From: Devosia beringensis
GTDB taxonomy: Bacteria > Pseudomonadota > Alphaproteobacteria > Rhizobiales > Devosiaceae
Length of the DNA: 64,000 nt
Direction: 5' to 3'
Assembly (NCBI RefSeq): GCF_014926585.1
Contig: NZ_CP045422.1
Span: 744,001-808,000, forward strand
The notes under the pieces are model-generated. The model was not told where the DNA came from and ran no database searches. It saw only the letters and a program-made list of their open reading frames with translations. This document shows positions 36,333 to 46,384 of this stretch, in pieces. The translations under genes and the position numbers were made by a program. Every line of letters begins with the position of its first letter. Positions within the stretch are counted from its first letter, which is position 1.

Positions 36333-36767
36333 ATGCGCATCAGCCTGCTTATCCTGGTCTGCATCCTGTCAGCGACCAGGCCCAGCCTTGCCCAATTTTA
36401 CACCGTGCCCGCGCCCCATGATCCGGGCCGTCCGGCAACAGGCGTGGTTCACGTTCCGGTGGGGAGCGCGGAGGGGCTGCACCAGTTGGAAAGCGCCGCC
36501 TGGCGGGGAGACCGTCGCGCCTCGGCGCTGCTGGCGGCGCTGCTGCAGGACCGGCCGGAGATCGCGGACGGGCTCGTCACATCCGCCCTGCACTTTCAGG
36601 TGGCGATCGCTGCAGGATATACTGATCTGGACGGGCTGAGCGCCCAAGCGGTGGCACGGCTGTCAGCTGAGCAAAGCCTGGCCTACCAGAAGGCGCTGCC
36701 GCTCTGGGTTCCAGAAGGCGGCAGGTCCGTGATGGCCGGCCTCAAAGGGCGATGCCTGACCTGGTAG
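36333..36767 (+). CDS. Hypothetical secreted protein
   Basis: A 144-residue protein with a signal peptide (MRISLLILVCILSATRPSLAQ), so probably periplasmic. The mature part has segments like LHQLESAAWRGDRRASALLAALL and FQVAIAAGYTDLDGLSAQAVARL that suggest helical Sel1/TPR-like packing, but no complete repeat is evident. ATG at 36333 with AGGAA upstream. It lies 202 bp after the SOS micro-ORF on the same strand and could be read from the same transcript. Confidence 0.65.
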   Translation: MRISLLILVCILSATRPSLAQFYTVPAPHDPGRPATGVVHVPVGSAEGLHQLESAAWRGDRRASALLAALLQDRPEIADGLVTSALHFQVAIAAGYTDLDGLSAQAVARLSAEQSLAYQKALPLWVPEGGRSVMAGLKGRCLTW

Positions 36768-36832
36768 GCGCCCTGCCAGCAGCCTGAGCCATTCCGCCAT
36801 AGGCATCATGGCCTTCTCGCCTCAAATCGCTC

Positions 36833-36857
36833 CGCAGAAGCGTTTTGGCTCTGCGGG
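36833..36857. terminator. Possible hairpin terminator between convergent genes
   Basis: CCGCAGA and TCTGCGG form a 7-bp stem, with two more base pairs inside after a one-base bulge, between the secreted-protein gene and edd. There is no T-run, so rho-independent activity is uncertain. Confidence 0.3.
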
Positions 36858-36868
36858 TCGGCTCGACG

Positions 36869-38683
36869 CTACTGAAACACGCTCGCGCCCTTGTCGGCGA
36901 CGCCGACCATGGCGCGGAAGCCGGCGAAGAGTTCGCGGCCCATGCCGAAATGCTGGCTGGTGAGATCTTCGGTGGCCAGGGGCCGGGCGAAGAATTCGGC
37001 TTCGTCGCCGAGGAAGGTCAGCGTGCCGGCATTGGCGTCCAGCCGGATCATGTCGCCGTCGCGGATGCGGGCGATGGGTCCGCCATTGACCGCTTCAGGC
37101 GTCATGTGGATGGCGGCGGGCACCTTGCCGGAGGCGCCGGACATGCGGCCATCGGTGAGCAGGGCCACCTGGAAGCCGCGATCCTGCAGGATGCCCAAAG
37201 GCGGCGTCAGCTTGTGCAGTTCGGGCATGCCGAGCGCCTTGGGGCCGGAAAAGCGCACCACCGCGATCATATCGCCATTGAGCTGGCCGGCCTTGAACGC
37301 CACCTGCAGCGCTTCCTGGCCGTGGAACACCTTGGCGGGTGCCTCGATGACGCGGTGCTCGGGCTTGACGGCGGAGACCTTGATCACCGAGCGGCCGAGA
37401 TTGCCGCTGAGGAGCTTCAGGCCACCCGTTTCCTGGAAGGGCGTCGCCACCTTGGTCAGCACCTTGGGCAAAGCCGATTCCTTGGGCGAAGCCTCATAGG
37501 CCAGCTTGTCTTCGATCAGCTTGGCTTCCACCGTATAGTTTGAGAGGCCATTGCCCCAGACCGTCTTGACGTCCTCGTGCAGGTGGCCGCTTTCGAGCAG
37601 TTCCTGGATCAGGAAACCCATGCCGCCGGCGGCGTGGAAATGGTTCACGTCGGCCACGCCATTGGGATAGACGCGGGCCAGCAGCGGGGTAGCGTCGCTG
37701 AGGTCGCTCATGTCGTCCCAGGTCACCTGCAGGCCAGCAGCGGCAGCGATCGCGATCAGGTGCATGGTGTGGTTGGTCGAGCCGCCGGTGGCGTGCAGGC
37801 CGACCAGGCCATTGACGATGGCCTTTTCGTCCACGATGTGGCCGACCGGGGTATAGTTGTTGCCCATGGCGCTGAGCGAGAGCGCGCGCACGCTGGCCTC
37901 GCGGGTCAGGGCATCGCGCAAAGGCGTGCCGGGATTGACGAAGCTGGCGCCCGGCAGGTGCAGACCCATGATTTCCATGAGCATCTGGTTGGAATTGGCG
38001 GTGCCGTAGAAGGTGCAGGTGCCGGCCGAATGGTATGACTTGGACTCGGCCTCGAGCAGTTCGGCGCGGCCGACCTTGCCCTCCATATAGAGCTGGCGGA
38101 CCTTGGACTTTTCGTCATTGGGCAGGCCCGAGGGCATGGGGCCGGCGGGCACGAAGACAGCCGGCAGATGGCCGAAGGTCAGCGCGCCGATCAGCAGGCC
38201 CGGGACGATCTTGTCGCAGATGCCGAGATAAACGGCGGCGTCGAACATGTTGTGGCTGAGCGAAATGGCCGTGGCCATGGCAATGACGTCGCGGCTGAAC
38301 AGGCTGAGGTCCATGCCCGGCTGGCCCTGGGTGACGCCGTCACACATGGCGGGCACGCCGCCGGCGACCTGGGCGGTGGCGCCAATGCTGCGCGCGGCTT
38401 CCTTGATGATATCGGGATAGAATTGATAAGGCTGATGGGCGCTCAGCATATCATTATAGCTGGTGACGATGCCCAGATTGAGCGCCTTGCTGCCGGCCAG
38501 CTGCGCCTTTTCGGCGGGGGTGCAGGCAGCAAAGGCGTGAGCGAGATTGCCGCAGGACAGCACCGTGCGGTTGACCCCGGCTTCGCGGGCGCCTTCGAGA
38601 CGGCTCAGATAATCGGCGCGGCTGTCGCGGCTGCGTGCGGCGATGCGATCGGTAACATCCTGGATGGCCTGACGGACAGACAT
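36869..38683 (-). CDS. edd: Phosphogluconate dehydratase
   Basis: A 604-residue iron-sulfur dehydratase of the IlvD/Edd family that makes KDPG from 6-phosphogluconate in the Entner-Doudoroff pathway. Seen: [24 protein letters not shown], the cluster cysteines in [13 protein letters not shown] and [16 protein letters not shown], and [14 protein letters not shown]. Last gene of the kinase-zwf-pgl-edd operon. The aldolase gene (eda) is not in the window. Confidence 0.96.
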   Translation of the reverse strand: MSVRQAIQDVTDRIAARSRDSRADYLSRLEGAREAGVNRTVLSCGNLAHAFAACTPAEKAQLAGSKALNLGIVTSYNDMLSAHQPYQFYPDIIKEAARSIGATAQVAGGVPAMCDGVTQGQPGMDLSLFSRDVIAMATAISLSHNMFDAAVYLGICDKIVPGLLIGALTFGHLPAVFVPAGPMPSGLPNDEKSKVRQLYMEGKVGRAELLEAESKSYHSAGTCTFYGTANSNQMLMEIMGLHLPGASFVNPGTPLRDALTREASVRALSLSAMGNNYTPVGHIVDEKAIVNGLVGLHATGGSTNHTMHLIAIAAAAGLQVTWDDMSDLSDATPLLARVYPNGVADVNHFHAAGGMGFLIQELLESGHLHEDVKTVWGNGLSNYTVEAKLIEDKLAYEASPKESALPKVLTKVATPFQETGGLKLLSGNLGRSVIKVSAVKPEHRVIEAPAKVFHGQEALQVAFKAGQLNGDMIAVVRFSGPKALGMPELHKLTPPLGILQDRGFQVALLTDGRMSGASGKVPAAIHMTPEAVNGGPIARIRDGDMIRLDANAGTLTFLGDEAEFFARPLATEDLTSQHFGMGRELFAGFRAMVGVADKGASVFQ

Positions 38684-38751
38684 AGGCGAGCTCCTGGTTT
38701 AGCTGGAGCCCTTCGTGGCCAGAGCGGTCGATTGGGGAGCGCTGAGGGGAC

Positions 38752-39456
38752 TTAGGGGCACCAGTAGACGTTGACGGCGTGACCGGAGCGCAGGACGGCG
38801 CGAATGGGCATGTCCGCGACCGGACCATCCCCCAAAGCAGCGTCCAGCACGGCGGCCTTTTCCTCCCCCTCGATATGAAGGTACAGCCCATCCGCGCGGA
38901 GGAGACGCGGCAGGGTAAAGGTGATGCGCGGTTCGCCCGCGCCGGGGGCGCGGATCGCCAGGGTTGGCCCCTCGGCGGTCAGCGCTTCATCAAGCGTGTC
39001 GCCGCCCGGGAAGAACGAGGCCGTATGGCCATCATTGCCCATGCCCAGCACGACGGCGGCAAACTGCTCGGGCAGGCCTTCCAGCAGGGTATTGGTGCGG
39101 CCGACGGCAGCGGCATCGGGTTCGTCGCCGCCCGAAAAAAGCGGAAAGAAGCGCGCCACGGCGGCCGGGCCCTGAAGCATGCGTTCATTGACCAGCAGGG
39201 CATTGGAGCGCTCGCTGGTCTCGTCGACCCAGCGTTCGTCGACCAGGGTGACGATGACCTTGGACCAGTCGATGTCCTTGGTCTTGCCCAGATTGAGGAA
39301 GAAACGGCCCGGGGTGGAGCCCCCGCTGACGGCGATGGCGGCCTCGCCCCGCTCGGCGATCGCAGTGCGAATGCGGTCGGCCACGGCCTCGGCCAGTTCC
39401 ATGGCCAGGGTGGGCTTGTCGGCAAAGCTGCGGCGCTCGAGCACGGGCTGGGTCAT
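38752..39456 (-). CDS. pgl: 6-phosphogluconolactonase
   Basis: A 234-residue NagB/DevB-family lactonase. Motifs: ALAVSGGSTPGRFF-like segment (AIAVSGGSTPGRFFL, about residue 38), VTLVDERWVDE, and VVLGMGNDGHTASFFPG. The start overlaps the zwf stop (TGATG), so the longer open frame, which runs into zwf, is not used. Supplies 6-phosphogluconate to Edd encoded next. Confidence 0.95.
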   Translation of the reverse strand: MTQPVLERRSFADKPTLAMELAEAVADRIRTAIAERGEAAIAVSGGSTPGRFFLNLGKTKDIDWSKVIVTLVDERWVDETSERSNALLVNERMLQGPAAVARFFPLFSGGDEPDAAAVGRTNTLLEGLPEQFAAVVLGMGNDGHTASFFPGGDTLDEALTAEGPTLAIRAPGAGEPRITFTLPRLLRADGLYLHIEGEEKAAVLDAALGDGPVADMPIRAVLRSGHAVNVYWCP

Positions 39457-40937
39457 CAGTCTTCGCCTTCGTACCAAGTGCGGCCGTCGCGTTCGATCAG
39501 GGCATAGGAGCCGCTGGGGCCCCAGGTGCCGGCGACATAGGACTGTGGCGGCTCGGAAGCACGCTCCCAGGCCTCGCGGATCGGATCTACCCACTTCCAG
39601 GCGGCCTCGAGCTCGTCGCGGCGCATGAACAGGGTCTGGCTGCCACGGATGACGTCGAGCAGCAGGCGCTCATAGGCTTCGGGCGTGCGCTCGGTAAAGG
39701 TATCGGCAAAGCTCAGGTTGAGCGGGACTTCGCGCAGGCGCATGCCGCCCGGGCCCGGATCCTTGATCATCATCATCATCTTGACGCCCTCGCCGGGCTG
39801 CAGGCGGATGATCAGCTTGTTGGCCTTGGGCGCGCCCTCGGCATGATCGAAGATGGAATGGGGGATCGGCTTGAACTGGATGCAGATTTCCGACACGCGG
39901 CTGGCCATGCGCTTGCCGGTGCGGAAATAGAAGGGTACGCCGGCCCAGCGCCAGTTCTCGATCTCGACCTTGAGGGCGACGAAGGTCTCGGTGCGGCTGC
40001 CCTTCTTGTCGGCGGGCAGTTCGTCCTGGTAGCTGGCCACCGAGGTGGTCTCCGAGCTGACCCCCTTGTACTGGCCGCGCACGGTGTTCTTGGCGACGTC
40101 GCCATTGGTGATGGGCTTGAGCGAGCGCAGCACCTTGAGCTTTTCGTCGCGCAGCGCATCGGCATCGTCGCTGGCCGGCGGCTCCATGGCCACCAGGCAC
40201 AGCAACTGCAGCATGTGATTCTGGATCATGTCGCGCAGGGCGCCGGATTCGTCGTAATAGCCGCGCGTGCCGGCGCCGACGCTTTCGGCGACGGTGAGCT
40301 GGACGTGGTCGATATGGGCGGAGTTCCAGATCGGCTCGAACATGGTGTTGGCAAAGCGCAGCGCCAAAAGGTTCTGCACCGTCTCTTTGCCGAGATAGTG
40401 GTCGATGCGGTAGACCTGATCTTCCTTGAAGATCTTGGCCACGCCATCGTTGATTTCCATCGACGAGGCCAGGTCATGGCCAAGCGGCTTTTCGATCACC
40501 ACGCGGGAATCGCGCCGATAGACCTTGGTCTTGGAGAGCTGCTCGGCAATGGGCTCGAACAGGTCGGGCGCCACGGCCAGGTAGAAGGCGCGGATGATCT
40601 TGGGATCGTCGCGTAAGGCCTTCTTGATATCGCCCCAGCCGGCCGGATTGCTGACGTCGTTGACGATGTAGGAGAAGATCTTGACGAAGCGGTCAACGGT
40701 CCCCTTGTGGTGATATTCCTCTTCGACGAACTCTGTGACGGCATCGCGCGCCAGTTCCTGGAATTCGGCGTCGCTCAGCTTGGTGCGCGAGACGCCGATG
40801 ATGCGGCTGGTCTCGTCGAACTGGCCATCCAGGAAGCGGTGATAAAGCGCCGGGATCAGCTTGCGCTTGGTCAGGTCGCCGGTGGCGCCAAAGACCACAT
40901 AGTCGAAGGGCTGGACGGGGATGATGCGGCTGGACAC
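39456..40937 (-). CDS. zwf: Glucose-6-phosphate dehydrogenase
   Basis: A 493-residue enzyme. NADP site GATGDLTKRKLIPALYHRF, active site YRIDHYLGKETVQNLLALRFAN with the catalytic histidine, and FVALKVEIENWRWAGVPFYFRTGKRM. GTG at 40937 is chosen as start because AGGGA lies about eleven bases ahead and the length is standard; the open frame upstream runs into the kinase gene. Confidence 0.96.
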   Translation of the reverse strand: MSSRIIPVQPFDYVVFGATGDLTKRKLIPALYHRFLDGQFDETSRIIGVSRTKLSDAEFQELARDAVTEFVEEEYHHKGTVDRFVKIFSYIVNDVSNPAGWGDIKKALRDDPKIIRAFYLAVAPDLFEPIAEQLSKTKVYRRDSRVVIEKPLGHDLASSMEINDGVAKIFKEDQVYRIDHYLGKETVQNLLALRFANTMFEPIWNSAHIDHVQLTVAESVGAGTRGYYDESGALRDMIQNHMLQLLCLVAMEPPASDDADALRDEKLKVLRSLKPITNGDVAKNTVRGQYKGVSSETTSVASYQDELPADKKGSRTETFVALKVEIENWRWAGVPFYFRTGKRMASRVSEICIQFKPIPHSIFDHAEGAPKANKLIIRLQPGEGVKMMMMIKDPGPGGMRLREVPLNLSFADTFTERTPEAYERLLLDVIRGSQTLFMRRDELEAAWKWVDPIREAWERASEPPQSYVAGTWGPSGSYALIERDGRTWYEGED

Positions 40938-40966
40938 TGGAATAAGTCCCTGGTTTGACGGTCGGG

Positions 40967-41902
40967 TCACGAGAAATTCTGCCTGGCAAGGATCACCGCG
41001 CCATGCAGCGGCTCGAAGCGCGGCAACATGACGAAGTCGCCATAGCGCTGCTGCAGGAGGGGAAAGAGCCGCTGGCCGAAGCCGCCGACAATGGCCATGA
41101 CCCTGGCATTGCGCGCCTTGAACCATTGCACATAGGTTTCAATATAGCCCAGCTGCAGCTCGAGCAGTTTCTGGGCAACCGGATCGCCCTGCTCGAGGTG
41201 CTCGATGAACAGCGGCATCAGCTTTCCGAACTCCGCCGGGGCGCGGCCGATCAACACGTCGTCGCAGCCCTCCGAGCCGTCGCGGCTGATGATCTTGAGG
41301 TCCATGTCGGTGGCGAAGGACCAGGTCATGACGCCTTGGTTGCTGCCGCCGAGCGCGGCGATTACCGCCTTCGTCAGCGGCGAGGCCGCGACCAGACCGT
41401 CCTCGGCCTCCACCGCATAGCGCACCAGTTCGCGGCCGAGGATGGCGCCGCTCATCTGGTCACCGACCTGGAAGCCCCAGCCGCCAGCCTGGTGGCGCTG
41501 GCCATCGACCACGGCCATGGCCGCCGAACCGGTGCCGACAATGATGACCGCGCCCTCTTCGCCACCCAGGGCGCCAGCATGGGCGATATCGATATCGTCA
41601 TAGACCTTGACCCCGGCAAAGGGCCAGGCGCGGGCGGCAAATTCATCGCGGGCGCTGTCCATGCGGCCACCGGCCATGCCGAAGCAGGCGTAGGTATTGG
41701 CGGTTTCAGCATAATCGAGCCCGGCGGCCGCGAAAGCGTCGCGCGTTCCATCAAGAATGGCCTTGTAGGCCGGCTCGCCATCGTCGATCTGCAGATTGGA
41801 GCGGCCGTTCTTGACCTCGGCCAGGGTCACCAGATTTTCATCGGCCAGACGCACGCGGCAATTGGTACCGCCGCCATCAACGCCAAGATAGTATCTGGTC
41901 AC
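40967..41902 (-). CDS. BadF/BadG/BcrA/BcrD-type ATPase, glucosamine/N-acetylglucosamine kinase-like
   Basis: A 311-residue sugar kinase of the ASKHA fold. Phosphate-1 loop GVDGGGTNCRVRLAD at the N terminus, phosphate-2 IIVGTGSAAMAV, and adenosine-binding GGFGQRLFPLL near the end. The GTG at 41902 has GGAG nine bases ahead, while the GTG two codons earlier is too close to it. It heads the zwf-pgl-edd operon, 29 bp before zwf, in the place where a glucokinase is often found, so it may feed an amino sugar or glucose into the pathway. Substrate not proven. Confidence 0.85.
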   Translation of the reverse strand: MTRYYLGVDGGGTNCRVRLADENLVTLAEVKNGRSNLQIDDGEPAYKAILDGTRDAFAAAGLDYAETANTYACFGMAGGRMDSARDEFAARAWPFAGVKVYDDIDIAHAGALGGEEGAVIIVGTGSAAMAVVDGQRHQAGGWGFQVGDQMSGAILGRELVRYAVEAEDGLVAASPLTKAVIAALGGSNQGVMTWSFATDMDLKIISRDGSEGCDDVLIGRAPAEFGKLMPLFIEHLEQGDPVAQKLLELQLGYIETYVQWFKARNARVMAIVGGFGQRLFPLLQQRYGDFVMLPRFEPLHGAVILARQNFS

Positions 41903-42113
41903 GCTCACAGTCTCCGACTTCAGCAAGGGGATTCTAGGGGGTCGTTTCGGCGCGGACCATAGTGCGAAAGCTGCTAAGACGAAAGTAGGATAAGCCACAA
42001 AATCGCCCTGCCAAGGGCTCAGGCCGCATGGCTTGCCTGCACGCGGCAGACAGGCGGTACGGTCCGGACGGTTTTGGTGCATTATCGCACCGATGAACAG
42101 ATGGAGGCCGAAG

Positions 42114-42662
42114 ATGACTCGACATGTGCTGGTGCTGGGTGGTGCCCGATCAGGCAAGACCGCCTTTGCCGAAAGCTTGGCGCTGCGCAGCGGCAACACG
42201 CCGGTCTATCTGGCTACCGCCGAGGTGCTCGATGGCGAGATGCGCGACCGGGTGGCGAGCCACCAGGCCGGGCGCGCCGGGCAGTTCGCCACCATCGAGG
42301 AGCCGCTGGCGCTGTCGCGGACCCTGGTCAAGGCAGCCAAAAGCCATGACGTCATCCTGGTCGATTGCCTGACCCTATGGATCACCAACCTGCTGATCGC
42401 AGGCGAAAATGTGTCCCACCAGGTCGAGAAGCTGGGCGAGACGCTGGGCCAGCTGCAGCAGACCCGGATCATCATGGTCAGCAATGAGGTTGGGCTGGGC
42501 ATCGTGCCGGACAACGCCATGGCCCGCACCTTCCGCGACCTGGCGGGCAGCGCGCATCAGCGCCTGGCCGAGATCTGCGACGATGTCTATTTCGTCATTG
42601 CCGGGCTGCCGATGACGCTCAAGGGCGAGCCGCCGATCCCCACAATGGGGCTGACACAGTAG
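42114..42662 (+). CDS. cobU: Bifunctional adenosylcobinamide kinase / adenosylcobinamide-phosphate guanylyltransferase
   Basis: A 182-residue enzyme (also called CobP) of the nucleotide-loop assembly. P-loop GGARSGKTAFAES, the middle VDCLTLWITNLL, and C-terminal VSNEVGLGIVPDNAMARTFRDLAG are intact. ATG at 42114 has GGAGG seven bases upstream. It is convergent with cobD, six bases away. A small GGTGC/GCACC hairpin lies in its 5' region (around 42077-42092). Confidence 0.95.
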   Translation: MTRHVLVLGGARSGKTAFAESLALRSGNTPVYLATAEVLDGEMRDRVASHQAGRAGQFATIEEPLALSRTLVKAAKSHDVILVDCLTLWITNLLIAGENVSHQVEKLGETLGQLQQTRIIMVSNEVGLGIVPDNAMARTFRDLAGSAHQRLAEICDDVYFVIAGLPMTLKGEPPIPTMGLTQ

Positions 42663-42667
42663 GCGCG

Positions 42668-43633
42668 CTAACCCAGCGCCATGCCGAGGGCAACGAGCAG
42701 GCTCACCACCGCCAGCACGGTCAGGGTCATGCGGTAGAGGTCGAGCGCGCGAGCGATGTGATAGGGACCAAGCACAGACTCGCCCTGCCCCATGGTCGGC
42801 AGGTCGATGACCTCGCCGTCATAGCTTCTGGGTCCGCCCAGCGACAGGCCGAGGGCGCCGGCAAAGGCGGCCTCCGGCCAACCCGAATTGGGCGAGCGGT
42901 GCTTGCCCGCATCGCGCAGCGCTGCCTGCCAGGCCTTGCTGGGACTGGCGCCGGGAACGAAGAAGCAGGCCATGGTGACCAGCACGGCGGTCAGCCGTGC
43001 CGGCAGCAGATTGACCAGATCGTCGAGCCGGGCGGCGGCCCAGCCGAAGTCGACATAGCGCTCGTTCTTGTGGCCGATCATCGAGTCGGCGGTGTTGATG
43101 GCCTTGTAGATCGCGATGCCCGGCAGGCCGAGCAGGACCAGCCAGAACCAGGGGGCCACCACGCCGTCGGAGGTGCTTTCGGCCAGGGTTTCGATGGCGG
43201 CACGGGAGACGCCGGCCGTATCGAGCTGCTGGGGATCGCGGCCGACAATGTGGCTGACCATGCCGCGACCGGCGTCAAGCGAGGTCAGCAGGGCATCGGC
43301 CACCGCCTGCACGGCGCGGCCGAGTTCCTTTTGCGCCAGAAAGGCCGTGGCCAGCACGGCTTCAAGCACAAAGCCCAGGGGAATGAGGCGCAGGATCTGC
43401 TGAGTGACGACCGCGATCACCAGAGTCAGGCCGGTCAGCAGCAGCATGGCCACCACGCCGCGCAGCCGCCGCTGCTGCGGGGTCTGGCCGACGCGGTAGA
43501 GGCGCGCCTCAAGCCAGCTGAGCAGGTTGCCCATCCACATTACCGGATGACCGATGCGGGCGAGGATAGCGGGGGGATAACCCAGCCAGCGCTCGAGCAG
43601 CAGAGCGAGGGGGGCGATAAAGGCGTGCATCAC
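42668..43633 (-). CDS. cobD: Adenosylcobinamide-phosphate synthase
   Basis: A 321-residue inner-membrane protein (CbiB/CobD) that joins aminopropanol phosphate to adenosylcobyric acid. N-terminal [25 protein letters not shown], central [22 protein letters not shown]-like segment ([15 protein letters not shown]), and [23 protein letters not shown]-like C-terminal segment are characteristic. Its start overlaps the cobQ stop by four bases. Last gene of the cobA-cobB-cobQ-cobD unit. Confidence 0.95.
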   Translation of the reverse strand: MMHAFIAPLALLLERWLGYPPAILARIGHPVMWMGNLLSWLEARLYRVGQTPQQRRLRGVVAMLLLTGLTLVIAVVTQQILRLIPLGFVLEAVLATAFLAQKELGRAVQAVADALLTSLDAGRGMVSHIVGRDPQQLDTAGVSRAAIETLAESTSDGVVAPWFWLVLLGLPGIAIYKAINTADSMIGHKNERYVDFGWAAARLDDLVNLLPARLTAVLVTMACFFVPGASPSKAWQAALRDAGKHRSPNSGWPEAAFAGALGLSLGGPRSYDGEVIDLPTMGQGESVLGPYHIARALDLYRMTLTVLAVVSLLVALGMALG

Positions 43634-45093
43634 GGTAACCTGACCGGTTGGGCGAGCCCGAGCAGGGCGTCGAGATCGAGATGGCGTTCGAGATGGGCGG
43701 CGAGAGCGTCGAGCGTGGTGTCGATACTGGCCTCATAGGCGAAGTCGGGCGCGGCGACATTGCCCAGCATCGCCCGGCGGAACGCGTCGGCGGCAAACAG
43801 GCCATGCAGGTAGGTCCCGGACACGCGTCCGTTGCTACTGACCGCACCCTCATTATGTTCACCAATTCGGGCAAACGGTCGTGACACATCGAATCCCATG
43901 CTCATGCCCATATGCATGTGATAGCCGGCAATAGCGGTGCCCGAAGCCAGGTGAATGGCCTGTTCCACGCGCAGCTGCTTGACGGGGGTCAGCACGGTTT
44001 CGATGTCCAGGAGACCCAGGCCCTCGCTGGTGCCCGGCGCGCCCTCTATCCCCTCGGGGTCGGCTATCGAGCGGCCCAGCATCTGGTAGCCGCCGCAAAT
44101 GCCCAGAATCTTGCCCCCGGCCCGGTGATGGGCGGCGATGTCGATGTCCCAACCATTCTCGCGCAGGGCTGCGAGGTCACTGCGGGTCGCCTTGGAGCCG
44201 GGCAGGATGACGAGATCGGCGTGACGCGGGATGGCCTCACCCGGTTGCACCAGCACCAGCCTTACCCCCGGCTCGGCCCGCAGCGGATCGAGATCGTCGA
44301 AATTGGCGATGCGCGGCAGTTGCGGCACGGCGATGGTGAAGGTGCCGGACCCGCCGGTGCCATAGTCGACCAGCGCCAGCACGTCCTCGGCGGGGAGCCT
44401 GGTCGCGTCGGCGAACCAGGGCACGGGGCCCAAGCACGGCACGCCGGTGCGCGCGGCGATGAACGCTATCCCCGTAGCAAAGAGGGTCGGATCACCCTGG
44501 AACTTGTTGATCAGGCTGGCGCGGATCAGGACCGCATCGGCCGGATCGATGACCGCAAAAGTGCCGACCACCGAGGCGATGACGCCGCCGCGATTGATGT
44601 CCCCCACCAGCACGACCGGCACGCCGGCGGCCTGGGCAAAACCGAAATTGGCAATGTCATTGGCGCGCAGATTGACCTCGGAGGCGCTGCCGGCGCCCTC
44701 GACGATGACGATGTCCACGTCGGAAGCCAGCTCGCGGAAAGCTGACAATACCTCGGGCATCAGCTTGCCGCGCTCGGCCCAGTAGGAGCGCGCGGTCATG
44801 GAGGCGCGGCGCTGGCCGCGCACCACGACCTGGGCACCGGTTTCCTGCTCGGGCTTGAGCAGGACCGGATTCATGGCGGTGAGCGGTTGGCGACGGGCAG
44901 CCCGGGCCTGCAGCGCCTGGGCCCGGCCGATCTCGCCGCCATCCATGGTGACGGCGGCATTGTTGCTCATGTTCTGTGGCTTGAACGGGGCGACCCTGAG
45001 GCCCCGATTGGCCAGTGCCCGACACAGGCCCGCCACCAGCAGCGACTTGCCGACATCCGAGCCGGTTCCCATGAACATCAGCGCCTTGGCCAT
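43630..45093 (-). CDS. cobQ: Cobyric acid synthase
   Basis: A 487-residue glutamine-dependent amidotransferase that amidates adenosylcobyrinic acid a,c-diamide at positions b, d, e and g. P-loop-like [29 protein letters not shown], and the glutaminase triad region with nucleophile [12 protein letters not shown] and a C-terminal GTYLHGLF histidine. ATG at 45093 with GGGGA upstream, one base after the cobB stop. Confidence 0.96.
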   Translation of the reverse strand: MAKALMFMGTGSDVGKSLLVAGLCRALANRGLRVAPFKPQNMSNNAAVTMDGGEIGRAQALQARAARRQPLTAMNPVLLKPEQETGAQVVVRGQRRASMTARSYWAERGKLMPEVLSAFRELASDVDIVIVEGAGSASEVNLRANDIANFGFAQAAGVPVVLVGDINRGGVIASVVGTFAVIDPADAVLIRASLINKFQGDPTLFATGIAFIAARTGVPCLGPVPWFADATRLPAEDVLALVDYGTGGSGTFTIAVPQLPRIANFDDLDPLRAEPGVRLVLVQPGEAIPRHADLVILPGSKATRSDLAALRENGWDIDIAAHHRAGGKILGICGGYQMLGRSIADPEGIEGAPGTSEGLGLLDIETVLTPVKQLRVEQAIHLASGTAIAGYHMHMGMSMGFDVSRPFARIGEHNEGAVSSNGRVSGTYLHGLFAADAFRRAMLGNVAAPDFAYEASIDTTLDALAAHLERHLDLDALLGLAQPVRLP

Positions 45094-45094
45094 G

Positions 45095-46384
45095 TTATCC
45101 CCGATCCACCACATGGGCATATGATCCCATCACGCGACCAATGACGGCGCCCATGGGGGGCATGGCATCGCCGCGGGCATCGGTGGCGGTGAACAAAGGA
45201 GGCAAACGCGACTGTTTGGCGGAGGAATAGTGGAATTCGTGACCGTTCAGATGTGATGGCCAGGGCAGATCGCCCGATTGCACCAGGCGCCGGTAGCCAA
45301 GAATGCGCTTGGGGCGATCGATGCGGGTGGTGACCGGCAAAAGGCCTGCCATGGCGTGGCTGGTACCCGACTTGTCGACCAAAGCCTCGCCCAGCACCAT
45401 GAAGCCACCGCACTCGCCATAGATCAGCGCGTTGCGGTCGCGGGTGGCCAGCAGGCCCGCTTTGAAGGCGCTGGCAGCAGCGAGGGTGGCGCCATGCAGC
45501 TCGGGATAGCCACCGGGCAGAAAGACCGCATCGGCATCGGCGGCGGGCGCCTCGTCGGCCAAAGGCGAGAAGAAGCTTAGCTCGGCCCCCATGGCGCGCC
45601 AGCCGTCGAGCAGGTGCGGATAGGCAAAGGCGAAGGCATCGTCGCGGGCAATGGCGATGCGCTGGCCGAGCGGGGCGAGGCCGGTTGTGCCGGTCTCGCT
45701 GTCAGCGAGCGGGGCGGCGATGGCCCGGAACCTGGCCAGATCGACATAGTCACCCAAGGCCGTGGCTGCCTCGTCGAGAAAACCCGAAAAGGCGGAGACC
45801 TCACCGGGCAGGACCAGGCCGAGATGGCGCTCGGGCAGGACCAGAGCCGGGTTGCGCGGAATGGCGCCGAGGCAGGGGATGCCGGTGGCGGCCAGGGCAT
45901 CGACCAGCATGCGCTCATGCTTGGTGGAGGCGACGCGGTTGAGGATGACGCCGGCGACGCGGACGCCAACGCGCCAATTGGCAAAGCCGGCCACCAGCGG
46001 CGCGACCGACTGGCTCTGGCGGTCCGCATCGACGACCATGACCACGGGGAGCTCGAGCAATTCCGCAAGGTCGGCGGTGGAGCCGAAGCCATCGGCGGCG
46101 CCATCAAACAGGCCCATGACGCCCTCGACCAGCAGCAAATCGGCGCCGGTGGCCTGCATGGCCGCCAACTGCTTGATGCGGCGGGGCGCCATCGACCAGG
46201 GGTCGAGATTGACCGCATCGCGCAAAGCGGCGCGACCGAGAAAGGTCGGATCAATATAGTCTGGCCCGGTCTTGGCGGGTGCCACGACGACCCCCTGGCG
46301 GCGCAGGGCGGCGAGCAGGCCGAGCGTGACCACGGTCTTGCCCGAGCCGGAGCGCGGCGCGGCGATGACGATGCCCTTAGCCAA
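45095..46384 (-). CDS. cobB: Cobyrinate a,c-diamide synthase
   Basis: A 429-residue amidotransferase. N-terminal [31 protein letters not shown]-like [24 protein letters not shown], and C-terminal glutaminase nucleophile [16 protein letters not shown] chose TTG at 46384 as start: GGGGA lies upstream with seven bases between, and it overlaps the cobA stop by eight bases. An ATG at 46411 is in frame and possible. The much longer open frame further upstream is antisense shadow of cobA. Confidence 0.93.
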   Translation of the reverse strand: MAKGIVIAAPRSGSGKTVVTLGLLAALRRQGVVVAPAKTGPDYIDPTFLGRAALRDAVNLDPWSMAPRRIKQLAAMQATGADLLLVEGVMGLFDGAADGFGSTADLAELLELPVVMVVDADRQSQSVAPLVAGFANWRVGVRVAGVILNRVASTKHERMLVDALAATGIPCLGAIPRNPALVLPERHLGLVLPGEVSAFSGFLDEAATALGDYVDLARFRAIAAPLADSETGTTGLAPLGQRIAIARDDAFAFAYPHLLDGWRAMGAELSFFSPLADEAPAADADAVFLPGGYPELHGATLAAASAFKAGLLATRDRNALIYGECGGFMVLGEALVDKSGTSHAMAGLLPVTTRIDRPKRILGYRRLVQSGDLPWPSHLNGHEFHYSSAKQSRLPPLFTATDARGDAMPPMGAVIGRVMGSYAHVVDRG

